Translations under genes and position numbers: made by a program
Part shown: piece after piece, positions 46,480-55,270 of the stretch
Position numbering within the stretch: the stretch's first letter is position 1
How the letters are laid out: each line of letters begins with the position of its first letter
Source of the DNA: Bacteroides stercorirosoris
GTDB taxonomy: Bacteria > Bacteroidota > Bacteroidia > Bacteroidales > Bacteroidaceae
Assembly: GCF_900142015.1 (NCBI RefSeq)
Contig: NZ_FQZN01000009.1
Coordinates: 124,001-188,000, forward strand
Reading direction: 5' to 3'
Length of the DNA: 64,000 nucleotides
The notes under the pieces: generated by a model
The model's input: the letters and a program-made list of their open reading frames with translations, nothing else
What the model was told of the DNA's origin: nothing
Databases searched by the model: none

Positions 46480-48228
46480 ATGATAAAACCTCATTTAAAG
46501 AAATGGCTGGCGATCTCTTTACTCGCCGCATCTTTCTCTACCCTGCAAGGGCAAAGTGTTCCTCAAGATTACATTGTTATGGATATGGTGCATCACAATC
46601 CAGGAGAACCCATGACCGAAACGTCTTTCCGTGAACCTGCCAAACTCGCTGCATACGGCTACAATGGAATGGTAATTAATGAGTTCAAGTTTCCGCAATG
46701 CGCCCTCACCTTCGACAAGTTCGATAAGCGTATATTTCCTAAAGGCAGCGAGGAACGCGAATGGGCTTTATCCCTGCAAAAAGAGATCCGGCAACAAATC
46801 AGAGATTGCCACAAACAAGGATTGAAGTGCTACTACTTCACAGACATTATCGTACTGCCCAAGCGATTGGTGGAGTTATACAAGTCCGAGATTTGCGATG
46901 AAAGCGGCAAAATTTCCTTCCGGAAAGAGAAAACCTGGGAAATCCATCGTCTCATGCTCCGCGAACTCTTCAATACTTTTCCGGAGATGGACGGACTGGT
47001 GATACGCACCGGAGAAACTTACACGCATAACATTCCTTACCACATGGGCAATGGACCGGTAGACTATAAAAAAGCATATGATGAAAGTATACAGACACAT
47101 ATCCGCCTGATGAACCTCCTGCGCGAGGAAGTCTGTGTACGCCGCAATAAACAAATCATCTACCGTACATGGGACTTCGGTTTCTTCCACATTCGCCCGG
47201 ATTATTATATGGCCGTGACAGAGCAGGTTCCCGTCCATCCCAATCTGTACATCGCCATCAAGCACACCAATGGTGATTACTTTCGCACCTATCCTTTCAA
47301 CAAGACTCTCACACTGGGCAAACACAAGCAAATTGTAGAAGTGCAATGCCAGCGTGAATATGAAGGAAAAGGAGCCTATCCCAATTACATCGCTGCCGGT
47401 GTGATTGACGGATTCGAAGAATATAAAGGTAAGCCGACACCGCGCTGCCTAAATGACATCAAAACAGACTCCCTGTTCAGGGGTGTCTGGACTTGGTCGC
47501 GCGGTGGAGGGTGGAGTGGTCCCTTCCTGAAGAATGAATTATGGTGTGACCTGAATGCTTATGTTATGAGTAAATGGGCACAGAACCCGTCACGTCCGGA
47601 AGCTGAAATCTTCGATGAATACGCAGATAAAATAGGTATCACTCCCGAAACCCGCCCTTATTTCCGGCGTCTGTCTTTGCTCTCTGCCGACGCCATTATC
47701 CGTGGACGCGGTTCATTGATACACAAGCTTGCAGCCACCTGGACACGTGATGAAATCATCGGCGGAGTTCCCCGGCAACGCAGTATGTTCGACGATATTT
47801 ATCAGAAGAACCTCGTGGAAGAGGCACTGTATGAAAAGAAACTGGCTACTGCCCTGTGGCAGGAAATTGAAGATCTTGCACAACGTGTCCGTTGCTCCGA
47901 TACAGCTACCGAACATTATATCCGAACCTCTGCCCGCTATGGTTATTTATTGTATGCCATCATGGAGCAGGGTTGGATCATCAATCTGCGAGGATATCTT
48001 TATGAAACGAAACAATATCCGGTAGACCAGAGTGCGATCCGGCTGGCTATCGAGAAATACGATGCCCTCTGGAAAGAATTCCGCAAGTTCAAAGACCGGA
48101 ACACGGATTGCGCAACTCTGTATTTTGACCATTTAGGAGAGTACACGTATGGATACAATGCACAAACTGGCGCCAATGGTATGGGAGATTCTGTAGATCA
48201 TTACCGGAAAGTGTTCGGAATGGAGTGA
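46480..48228 (+). CDS. Uncharacterised putative glycoside hydrolase (TIM-barrel type)
   Basis: 582 residues from ATG 46480 (signal peptide MIKPHLKKWLAISLLAASFS). The body has the look of a TIM-barrel glycosidase: AAYGYNGMVINEF, CHKQGLKCYYFTDI, MDGLVIRTGETYTHNIPYH, YRTWDFGFFHIRP and VWTWSRGGGW are regularly spaced with conserved-looking Glu and Trp. The C-terminal third is helical. The Glu in RTGETY and the Asp/Trp in RTWDF could be catalytic. I do not recognise a characterised family; a distant resemblance to GH20/GH67/GH115 barrels is only an impression. It lies at the end of the PUL with its own promoter and terminator. Confidence 0.75.
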   Translation: MIKPHLKKWLAISLLAASFSTLQGQSVPQDYIVMDMVHHNPGEPMTETSFREPAKLAAYGYNGMVINEFKFPQCALTFDKFDKRIFPKGSEEREWALSLQKEIRQQIRDCHKQGLKCYYFTDIIVLPKRLVELYKSEICDESGKISFRKEKTWEIHRLMLRELFNTFPEMDGLVIRTGETYTHNIPYHMGNGPVDYKKAYDESIQTHIRLMNLLREEVCVRRNKQIIYRTWDFGFFHIRPDYYMAVTEQVPVHPNLYIAIKHTNGDYFRTYPFNKTLTLGKHKQIVEVQCQREYEGKGAYPNYIAAGVIDGFEEYKGKPTPRCLNDIKTDSLFRGVWTWSRGGGWSGPFLKNELWCDLNAYVMSKWAQNPSRPEAEIFDEYADKIGITPETRPYFRRLSLLSADAIIRGRGSLIHKLAATWTRDEIIGGVPRQRSMFDDIYQKNLVEEALYEKKLATALWQEIEDLAQRVRCSDTATEHYIRTSARYGYLLYAIMEQGWIINLRGYLYETKQYPVDQSAIRLAIEKYDALWKEFRKFKDRNTDCATLYFDHLGEYTYGYNAQTGANGMGDSVDHYRKVFGME

Positions 48229-48233
48229 GAATA

Positions 48234-48267
48234 TGGGCGTACGCTTCTATTCTTAAGTGTACGCCCA
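48234..48267 (+). terminator. Terminator hairpin after the putative glycosidase
   Basis: TGGGCGTAC (48234-48242) and GTACGCCCA (48259-48267), 9-bp perfect stem with a 16-nt loop, 5 bp after the stop codon. The truncated RHS-immunity remnant begins immediately beyond it. Confidence 0.7.
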
Positions 48268-48268
48268 A

Positions 48269-48337
48269 AACAACCCAGTTTATTTTAGTCTGCATACTTT
48301 TCTCTTTTTTCTTAGGGCTTCTTATACTCTTCATCAT
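48269..48337 (-). pseudogene. Truncated copy of the 124-aa immunity-like gene
   Basis: The first 23 residues (MMKSIRSPKKKEKSMQTKIN..) match the start of the protein encoded at 50701-51075. The match stops at the duplication edge near 48269, after which the frame runs into the neighbouring terminator. No functional product is expected. Confidence 0.8.
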
Positions 48338-48742
48338 TCCAATCCATTTTTAAGTTAAATCTATCTACTCCTCTTGTTACGATTTCTTCAACAGCATTCG
48401 AATTCATTTGGCCTATTGTAGAATTAAGCATTTGAATTCCAACCTGTTTAACTCGAGTTTTTTTGTGCATCAAAAGTGTGTGTATAGCCTATTCCTAAAT
48501 TATCCGTTCCCGAGTCTCGTTCTTCTGCACATACACTTTTCAGCCTTTCTCGTAGTGTTGCAACTGGTGTTACATCTGTATGCTCAAAAGAATAAATCAG
48601 ATGTCCCAATCCATCATATTTGTACGCAGTCCAGCGCTTTTTACCTTTTTGAACGCCATTTTGTTCAAGCACTAAACGATCTGCACGATCATAAACCAAA
48701 GAAATGGATTCACAGTCGAGAAACTTCTTCCCAATGCAGTGA
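48312..48742 (-). pseudogene. Orphan RHS fragment with a toxin-tip remnant (copy 2)
   Basis: Residues like those at about 265-365 of the full RHS protein (LVLEQNGVQKGKKRW; SFEHTDVTPVATLRERLK; NLGIGYTHT) are followed, after a run of seven A, by an out-of-frame short tip: KTRVKQVG.. ending in DWNDEEYKKP. The tip overlaps the start of the truncated immunity gene by 26 bp, the same design as the functional pair. One A fewer would join core and tip. There is no start codon. Confidence 0.75.
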
Positions 48743-48805
48743 CAACCCCTGCCACATAAAATGCATGAAACAGGGGTTGTTTAATTAAGGCGGATTTAAT
48801 TCCCG

Positions 48806-49282
48806 CTATTTTTTACTCTTATATTCTCCACGTGCATACACCCCAATCCATTTATCATGATCTGCAAATCTCCAAATAAGGAAAGCAAAAAGAAAGCCAA
48901 TGAATCCCAATCCCATTTTCAGAGTACATTCATGCAATTTTGAGCTCTTCCCTTTGATATTTTTTATTTCACTAATCATAGGAAACGTTTCATTATATAA
49001 AATAGCTACTTCTGTTTTTTGTAACTTTTGGGCTACATTGACTGCAACTTCCTGGGCTCCCGAATACTCTCTTTGATTTACTTTATAAGAATAGTTAATG
49101 ACAGCTGGTCGTTTCTTTAAATCTATAGAAACATTCATGGCAATCGTCGGAATATACGAAAAAATATCTCCTAAACCATTATGAGCTACATACAGGAAAC
49201 AATAAGACACAAAACATGCACCACATACAAAAAGCCACACATACAAGGCTAATTTATAAATAAATCTAATTACTGATTCCAT
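48806..49282 (-). CDS. DUF3592-like membrane protein, putative RHS immunity (copy 2)
   Basis: 158 residues with two transmembrane segments (about 10-32 and 118-138) around an extracytoplasmic domain containing a DUF3592-like strand pattern (YSYKVNQREYSG, then AILYNETFPMISE). The first 14 and last 25 or so residues are identical to the paralogue at 51533-52018 while the middle is different. The start overlaps the end of the RHS fragment by 13 bp. Position directly after an RHS C-terminus is that of an immunity gene; the activity is not demonstrated. Confidence 0.72.
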   Translation of the reverse strand: MESVIRFIYKLALYVWLFVCGACFVSYCFLYVAHNGLGDIFSYIPTIAMNVSIDLKKRPAVINYSYKVNQREYSGAQEVAVNVAQKLQKTEVAILYNETFPMISEIKNIKGKSSKLHECTLKMGLGFIGFLFAFLIWRFADHDKWIGVYARGEYKSKK

Positions 49283-50520
49283 TTATCCTCCGTTATTTTT
49301 AATGAAAATTCTGTTGTAATAGAAGTCCCAGCATCAATTCTCCAAATTGAATTCGCCGTCTTTTTTCCAACCTCACCCATTCCTTTTGTTATTTGATTAA
49401 CCACTACACCTGCCGTTTCAGCAGATGCTCCCATTTCTCTCAAAACCGTTGATGTAGAATTTATATTATTCGACATTGTTTGTTGAATAGATTTAGTTGA
49501 TGTAGTAACCAACTTTCCTAAATTACTAGCAATACCACTTGCTACCCCTCCAACTGCACCAGCAATCGCTCCATTTACGGCTTTACTAGAGAAATTCTCT
49601 GTTGAGATCTTAATATTATCCTCTGACCATTGTTCAACAACCTGCCCAACAACATCGCCAGCAACAGCACCACCTGCACCACCAATAGTTCCTGCGGCAG
49701 CTCCTACTCCCAAAACAAGCAGAGAGCCTCCACCGGTGGCTACAACACTTCCAACAGCTAAATCAACAGCGGCACCTGTTATTGCACCGGAAACAGCACC
49801 TTCTGCAACACCTGCCCAAACATTCCGACCTTCTCTATAAGCTCTGAATCCACCAACTATACCACCAAAAATTCCACCAATGGCAGTACCTACAATCTTC
49901 CCATCAGGGTCAACATGCTTCACAGGAGCATTTAAACAATATACATACGGTGATACTACATAAAACTTCTCCGCCAGCGGATCCACCGCATGCCATCTTC
50001 CTACCGCCGCGTCATACTGCCTTGCCCCATAATCATACCAATTCAGTACTTTCTTCGTATCCAACTCTTTACCATTATACTTGTAAGGTTGAACATTCGT
50101 ACTATTAGCATATAGTCCTCCAAAAGGATAATAATGGTTCACTTCCTCAATGCTACCGGATTCATTGATAACCACACGGTTATTTCCCTGATGATCCTGC
50201 AAATAATAATGAGGCTTCTTGTCGGACAAAGTAATATAACCGACTTCGGTCAGCAGCCTTTTAGCAGTATCGTTTTCATAGATCACATTGCCGCAATACT
50301 CAGTTATTGTTGTAGTGCCGCCTATCTGATGAACCGTACGAAGTTTAGTTCCGTCTGTACCATAGATATAAGCAATTGTACTACCATCCTTAAATATTAC
50401 CTTACTTGGCAAATTTAAACAATTATATTGAATACTTATAATATTCTTGTTGGAATCTTCCGTCAAGTAACCGTTCGCATCATAGGAATATTCTTTTGTC
50501 AACTTAGTGCCATCTTTGAA
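49270..50520 (-). pseudogene. Truncated RHS C-terminal gene (orphan cassette)
   Basis: Open frame covering the final 410 or so residues of an RHS protein: the end of the YD-repeat core (DGSTIAYIYG; LNWYDYGARQYDAAVGRW; SPYVYCLN) and the Gly/Ala-rich C-terminal region, about 95 percent like the full RHS protein. The match to the full gene ends at 50520, with no ATG at the beginning (a TTG is the first possible start), so it is a silent C-terminal cassette. It could serve as a donor for recombination with the full gene. Confidence 0.78.
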
Positions 50521-50700
50521 CTTAGCATCGTAGATAATCGCAAAATATTACAACAAAAAAGCATTAGTCGTTTCATGAATTTCCCGCCATCAGTCTCAGA
50601 TATTCTATTTAAAAAGCTACCCTTACATGGAAAAACACATAAGGATAGCCATTGATTCAGACCTCTAAAAATAGACAAATCTTGAAACAATAATCCATAG

Positions 50701-51075
50701 TTATTCCGACATACAGGCCTGTTTACCTTTTTCCCATAATACATCGGCTATTTGAGGGTCTGCAAGACTATACTCAAGTAAGAAACAATCACCAACGGTA
50801 TTGTTATCGCCAGGATGCCAAAAAGGATTTATTTCATATCGATGATTATCAACATAATACACAATCCTCGCTAGTTTTCCACGAGCCACTCCTGTCCCAG
50901 GTCTTCGATATATATTTATTACCTTACCAACCGTAATTCCACTTTCCTTTAACATCTGACATTTATAGATATACGCTATAGGCAGAAAAATAATTAATAT
51001 AATAGAAACAACCCAGTTTATCTTTCTCTGAATACTTTTCTCTTTTTTCTTAGGGCTTCTTGTACTCTTCATCAT
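50701..51075 (-). CDS. 124-aa small membrane protein, second type of putative immunity protein
   Basis: An N-terminal basic segment (RSPKKKEKSIQRK) precedes one transmembrane helix (about 22-42) and a DUF3592-like beta domain (GITVGKVINIYRRPG; ARIVYYVDNHRYEINPFW). It overlaps by 26 bp the end of a short RHS toxin tip (51050-51202), as immunity genes do. It differs from the 158/161-aa type except for the shared general fold. Its cognate RHS core is missing, so it is an orphan immunity-like gene. Confidence 0.7.
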   Translation of the reverse strand: MMKSTRSPKKKEKSIQRKINWVVSIILIIFLPIAYIYKCQMLKESGITVGKVINIYRRPGTGVARGKLARIVYYVDNHRYEINPFWHPGDNNTVGDCFLLEYSLADPQIADVLWEKGKQACMSE

Positions 51076-51470
51076 TCCAATCCATTTTTAAGTTAAATCT
51101 ATCTACTCCTCTTGTTACGATTTCTTCAACAGCATTCGAATTCATTTGGCCTATTGTAGAGTTAAGCATCTGAGTTCCAACCTGTTTAACTCGAGTTTTT
51201 TTGTGCATCAAAAGTGTGTGTATAGCCTACTCCTAAATTATCCGTTCCAGAGTCTCGTTCTTCTGCACATACACTTTTTCAGCCTTTCCCGTAGTGTTAC
51301 ATCTGTATGCTCAAAAGAATAAATCAGACGTCCCAATCCATCATATTTGTATACAGTCCAGCGCTTTTTACCTTTTTGAACGCCATTTTGTTCAAGTAAC
51401 AGACGGTCGGTATGGTCATAAGCTAGAGTAATGGATTCACAATCGGGAAACTTTTTCCCAATGCAGTGAC
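51050..51470 (-). pseudogene. Orphan RHS fragment with short toxin tip (copy 1)
   Basis: Contains the same core piece (LLLEQNGVQKGKKRWTVYKY, FEHTDVTLRERLK) with a 12-bp deletion and a 1-bp insertion near 51286 relative to the full gene, and joins, after A7 at 51196-51202, to the tip frame (VKQVGTQMLNSTIGQMNSN ... DWNDEEYKKP). Six A would place the core and the tip in one frame. The tip overlaps the 124-aa gene start. Confidence 0.75.
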
Positions 51471-51532
51471 AACCCCTGCCGCATAAAATACATGAGACAG
51501 GGGCTGTTTAATTAAGGCGGATTTAATTCCCG

Positions 51533-52018
51533 CTATTTTTTACTCTTATATTCTCCACGTGCATACACCCCAATCCATTTATCATGATCTGCAAATCTCC
51601 AAATAAGGAAAGTAAAAAGAAACCCTAAAAAGGAAATACATATGTGTACCAAGTAATGTCTTTGCTTATACACAGAGTTAGGTACTCCTTTCACCATACT
51701 AAGAGACGGGATGACAGTATTGCAATAAACTGTTACAGAATCAAGACTTTCTCTCATATCTTCACTAAAAAAGGAATGTTCACCATTATAAGTTTGATTT
51801 CTAAAACGATATTGATATTTCAACACCATACTAGGCCTCTTCACAGCAGTATCATTTTCCAATATATATGAACAGTTGTCAGCTGGTACATATTTAAAAA
51901 CATTTCCTATACCATTATACATTACATACATAATTATAGAAAAAAGGAATGCACTACCACATACAAAAAGCCCCGCATATAAGGCTAATTTATAAATAAA
52001 TCTAATTACTGATTCCAT
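51533..52018 (-). CDS. DUF3592-like membrane protein, putative RHS immunity (copy 1)
   Basis: 161 residues, two transmembrane helices (about 10-32 and 120-140) and a DUF3592-like middle (MVLKYQYRFRNQTYNGEHS). The 13-bp overlap with the end of the full RHS gene suggests coupled translation with its putative toxin. Ends identical to the copy at 48806 (MESVIRFIYKLALY and WRFADHDKWIGVYARGEY) while the middle is unrelated. The role of immunity is inferred from position only. Confidence 0.75.
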   Translation of the reverse strand: MESVIRFIYKLALYAGLFVCGSAFLFSIIMYVMYNGIGNVFKYVPADNCSYILENDTAVKRPSMVLKYQYRFRNQTYNGEHSFFSEDMRESLDSVTVYCNTVIPSLSMVKGVPNSVYKQRHYLVHICISFLGFLFTFLIWRFADHDKWIGVYARGEYKSKK

Positions 52019-55000
52019 TTATCCTCCGTTATTTTTAATGAAAACTCTGTTGTAATAGAAGTCCCAGCATCAATTCTCCAAATTGAATTCGCCGTCTTTT
52101 TTCCAACCTCACCCATTCCTTTTGTTATTTGATTAACCACTACACCTGTCGTTTCAGCAGATGCCCCCATTTCTCTCAAAACTGTTGATGTAGAATTTAT
52201 ATTATTCGACATTGTTTGCTGAATAGACTTAGCAGAAGTAGTGAACATTTTTCCTAAGTTACTAGCAACACCACTTGCTACTCCTCCAACTGCACCAGCA
52301 ATCGCTCCATTTACAGCTTTACTAGAGAAATTCTCTGTTGATATTTTAACTTCTCCTTTATCTAATTGTTCAACAACCTGCCCAACAACATCGCCAGCAA
52401 CAGCGCCACCTGCACCACCAATAGTTCCTGCAGCAGCTCCTACTCCCAAAACAAGCAGAGAGCCTCCACCGGTTGCTACAGCACTTCCAACAGCTAAATC
52501 AACAGCGGCACCTGTTATTGCACCGGAAACAGCACCTTCTGCAACACCTGCCCAAACATTCCGACCTTCTCTATAAGCTCTGAATCCACCAACTATACCA
52601 CCAAAAATTCCACCAATGGCAGTACCTACAATCTTCCCATCAGGATCAACATGTTTCACAGGATCATTTAAACAATATACATACGGTGATACTTCATAAT
52701 ACTTTTCCGCCAGGGGATCCACCGCATGCCATCTTCCTACCGCCGCATCATACTGTCTCGTTCCATAATCATACCAATTCAATCCTTTCCTCACATCCAA
52801 TTCCTTACCATTATACTTATAAGGTTGAACATTCGTACTATTAGCATATAGCCCTCCAAAAGGATAATAATGATTCACCTCCTCAACACTACCGGATTCA
52901 TTGATAACTACACGGTTGTTACCCTGATGATCCTGCAAATAATAATGAGGTTTCTTGTCGGACAAAGTAACATAGCCAGCCTCAGTCAACATCCTTTTAG
53001 CTGTACCATCTTCATAGATTACATCGCCGCAATACTCAGTTGTCGTAGTAGATCCCCCAATTTTATGTATCGTTTTCAGCTTCGCACCGTCACCGCCATA
53101 AGTATAAGCTATCGTGCTACCATCCTTAAACATTACCTTACTTGGCAAATTTAAACAATTATATTGAATACTTGTAATATTCTTGTTGGAATCTTCCGTT
53201 AAGTTACCATTAGCATCATAAGAATACTCTTTCGTAAGCTTAGCGCCATCTTTGAATTCAAAACCGTTATTGTATGCAGTAGCAGTGACAGCATCGTTTA
53301 CAGTCTTCAGCTGATTACCGGTCAGAGTCATAGTAAGATTATCAACAAAGCCATAAGTACTTGCACCGGTTTGTCCGTATCTCTTCAAGCCCAAGATATT
53401 ACCATTCTTATCATAATTCGTAACTTGTTCCGTAAAACGATTCACATTCGTACCAATCGCAGAACCTTCACCATAAGCGGCAGTCAGCAAACGGTTCAAA
53501 CCGTCATAACTGAACTTATAACCACGAAGCGTACTCTCATTACCCGATTTCCAAGTCATACTACTGACATTACCGCCATAACAAGGAGTTCCGTTACCCG
53601 TATGGTAGTATAAGTTCTGGGTAAATTTACTGCCGCTGATGCCAGTCAGCCAGTTACGAATATTATAAGCGTACGAGGCGGAATATACATTAGCATTATA
53701 GCTCCGTTTCTGAAGACGTCCATAACCGTCATAACTATTACTGTACAGTACGGATTGCGTACTGCCATTCAAGCTATAACGCACTTCCGTCAAGCGTTCC
53801 GCATCATCATAACTGTAAACATATTCCCTGTCAGAAGTAGAACCGCCATTACCACCATAATGGTAATAATGATGACGTAATGGTTTGCCTGTGAAACTAT
53901 AAGCATAATATTCCTTATCATAGCCACCACGAACATTCGAAGAATGATGTTGTACTAAGCGCCCCTTCTGATCATAATACATTGCCGAAGCAGTATATTT
54001 CCCGGAACCATCCAGAAGATATGAACGGGTACCCGTCTGCAAACCATCAGCATAATCCGAACGGGTACCATAACCTGACTTTGTCAGATAAGCCAGGGAG
54101 GTACTTTCTGTTAAGCCCAGTGACGCAAGAAACTTGTAATCATCGTAATAATTCACAAGAATCAACTGCAAGTCAGTACCCCAAGACACGGTAGTGTTTG
54201 TATAGCCTATTCCTAAATTATCCGTTCCCGAATCTCTTTCTTCAACACATATATTTTTCAACCTTTCTCGCAGCGTAGCAACAGGCGTCGCGTCCGTATG
54301 CTCAAAAGAATAAAGCAGGCGACCCAGTACATCATATTTGTATACTGTCCAGCGCTTTTTACCTTTTTGAACGCCATTTTGTTCAAGCACTAAACGGTCG
54401 GCACGATCATAAACCAGAATGACAGGTTCACAGCCCGGAAGTTTTTTCTCAATGCAGCGGTCACGGTCGTCATACTTATAGCTATAGGCATAGAGTCCCA
54501 AAGACGTCGCATCAATCCCTCCGTCCTGTTGCGGTGGAAGAACATAACATAGAAGTCCGTAATCATTATAAACATAGTAAGTATCATGCGAAACTCCCTT
54601 GTTGCGCTGGCGTATCAAAACAGTATGTTGCTGTTTATCCATAAAGGTCAGTGTACTGTCATTATCCTCACCCACTGCAAGAGTTACCCGAAGCTCTCCC
54701 ACAGCATAAACAGAAGGAGAGCCTTGTGTTATGCTATAATCGGAAGATACAGTGTAGTACCGGGCTGCCAAAAGCCCGTTCACACTCGCATCATTCACCA
54801 AATAAACATTACGCTTCTTCTTATTGGCACTATGCCAAACATCACCAGCACCTGTTTCAGAGAGCACTCGTTCCAAAGGAGAATCTTCATACCCAATTTC
54901 CTTGTAAGGAGAAGCATCCCCTGTGAACCTGACTGCTTGCTCAGAAAGGCTTGGCATATAGCTTCCGGCACTATAGGTTGATTGAACCGGAATAAAATCC

Positions 55001-55266
55001 CGCCATTTCCTGCCATAACTGTCATACTGCACACCGGACACCATATCCTGTCCATTAGGCGCAAATTGTTTCAGTACTAATTGTTCTTCACGTCCCAAAT
55101 CATCAAAGTACTGAATTTGCTCCATACACCTGGAAGCATTTCCGGCTTCCAGATAGATACGCGTTTGCACATAGTTGTTACTTAAAGATTGTGCAAATAT
55201 CTGTATCGGGAATAATCCCGAAAACATTATAATTAAAGATAATATTAATCGTTTCATAGGTTTCAA
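52006..55266 (-). CDS. RHS/YD-repeat protein with Gly-rich C-terminal domain
   Basis: 1086 residues with a Sec signal peptide (about 1-25). The N-terminal DUF6443-like region (about 30-180) is followed by YD repeats (for example DGLNRLLTAAYGEGSAIG) and the core-closing motif GRWHAVDPLAEKYYEVSPYV and YCLNDPVKHVDPDG near 840-878. The remaining 208 residues begin with Gly/Ala-rich hydrophobic stretches (IGGIFGGIVGGFRAYREG and GSAVATGGGSLLVLGVG) and end in a small polar tip (NSIWRIDAGTSITTEFSL). In polymorphic toxins this end carries the effector; no known toxin motif is recognised. It follows its partner by 4 bp and is followed by an overlapping immunity-like gene. Confidence 0.85.
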   Translation of the reverse strand: MKPMKRLILSLIIMFSGLFPIQIFAQSLSNNYVQTRIYLEAGNASRCMEQIQYFDDLGREEQLVLKQFAPNGQDMVSGVQYDSYGRKWRDFIPVQSTYSAGSYMPSLSEQAVRFTGDASPYKEIGYEDSPLERVLSETGAGDVWHSANKKKRNVYLVNDASVNGLLAARYYTVSSDYSITQGSPSVYAVGELRVTLAVGEDNDSTLTFMDKQQHTVLIRQRNKGVSHDTYYVYNDYGLLCYVLPPQQDGGIDATSLGLYAYSYKYDDRDRCIEKKLPGCEPVILVYDRADRLVLEQNGVQKGKKRWTVYKYDVLGRLLYSFEHTDATPVATLRERLKNICVEERDSGTDNLGIGYTNTTVSWGTDLQLILVNYYDDYKFLASLGLTESTSLAYLTKSGYGTRSDYADGLQTGTRSYLLDGSGKYTASAMYYDQKGRLVQHHSSNVRGGYDKEYYAYSFTGKPLRHHYYHYGGNGGSTSDREYVYSYDDAERLTEVRYSLNGSTQSVLYSNSYDGYGRLQKRSYNANVYSASYAYNIRNWLTGISGSKFTQNLYYHTGNGTPCYGGNVSSMTWKSGNESTLRGYKFSYDGLNRLLTAAYGEGSAIGTNVNRFTEQVTNYDKNGNILGLKRYGQTGASTYGFVDNLTMTLTGNQLKTVNDAVTATAYNNGFEFKDGAKLTKEYSYDANGNLTEDSNKNITSIQYNCLNLPSKVMFKDGSTIAYTYGGDGAKLKTIHKIGGSTTTTEYCGDVIYEDGTAKRMLTEAGYVTLSDKKPHYYLQDHQGNNRVVINESGSVEEVNHYYPFGGLYANSTNVQPYKYNGKELDVRKGLNWYDYGTRQYDAAVGRWHAVDPLAEKYYEVSPYVYCLNDPVKHVDPDGKIVGTAIGGIFGGIVGGFRAYREGRNVWAGVAEGAVSGAITGAAVDLAVGSAVATGGGSLLVLGVGAAAGTIGGAGGAVAGDVVGQVVEQLDKGEVKISTENFSSKAVNGAIAGAVGGVASGVASNLGKMFTTSAKSIQQTMSNNINSTSTVLREMGASAETTGVVVNQITKGMGEVGKKTANSIWRIDAGTSITTEFSLKITEDKWNQ

Positions 55267-55270
55267 ATGC

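Larger units (their letters stand above)
48269..50520. repeat. Left copy of a 2.25-kb tandem duplication in the RHS locus
   Basis: Corresponds to 51007-53256 at an offset of 2736-2738 bp. It includes the RHS end, DUF3592 gene, RHS fragment with toxin-tip and the beginning of the second immunity-like gene. The copies are near identical except for the centre of the DUF3592 gene. Confidence 0.8.
51007..53256. repeat. Right copy of the 2.25-kb tandem duplication
   Basis: Corresponds to 48269-50520. Includes the last 420 residues of the full RHS gene, the DUF3592 gene and the start of the 124-aa gene. The left copy lost the 124-aa gene body and the 50521-51006 stretch separates the two copies. 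Confidence 0.8.

Noticed and set aside
48089..48337. 82-aa minus-strand ORF as a gene
   Set aside because: Only the first 23 residues match the 124-aa paralogue; the remainder is antisense to the putative glycosidase, so it is a truncated remnant.
50499..50744. 81-aa minus-strand ORF
   Set aside because: Out-of-frame reading across the duplication junction with the RHS fragment; no support as a gene.
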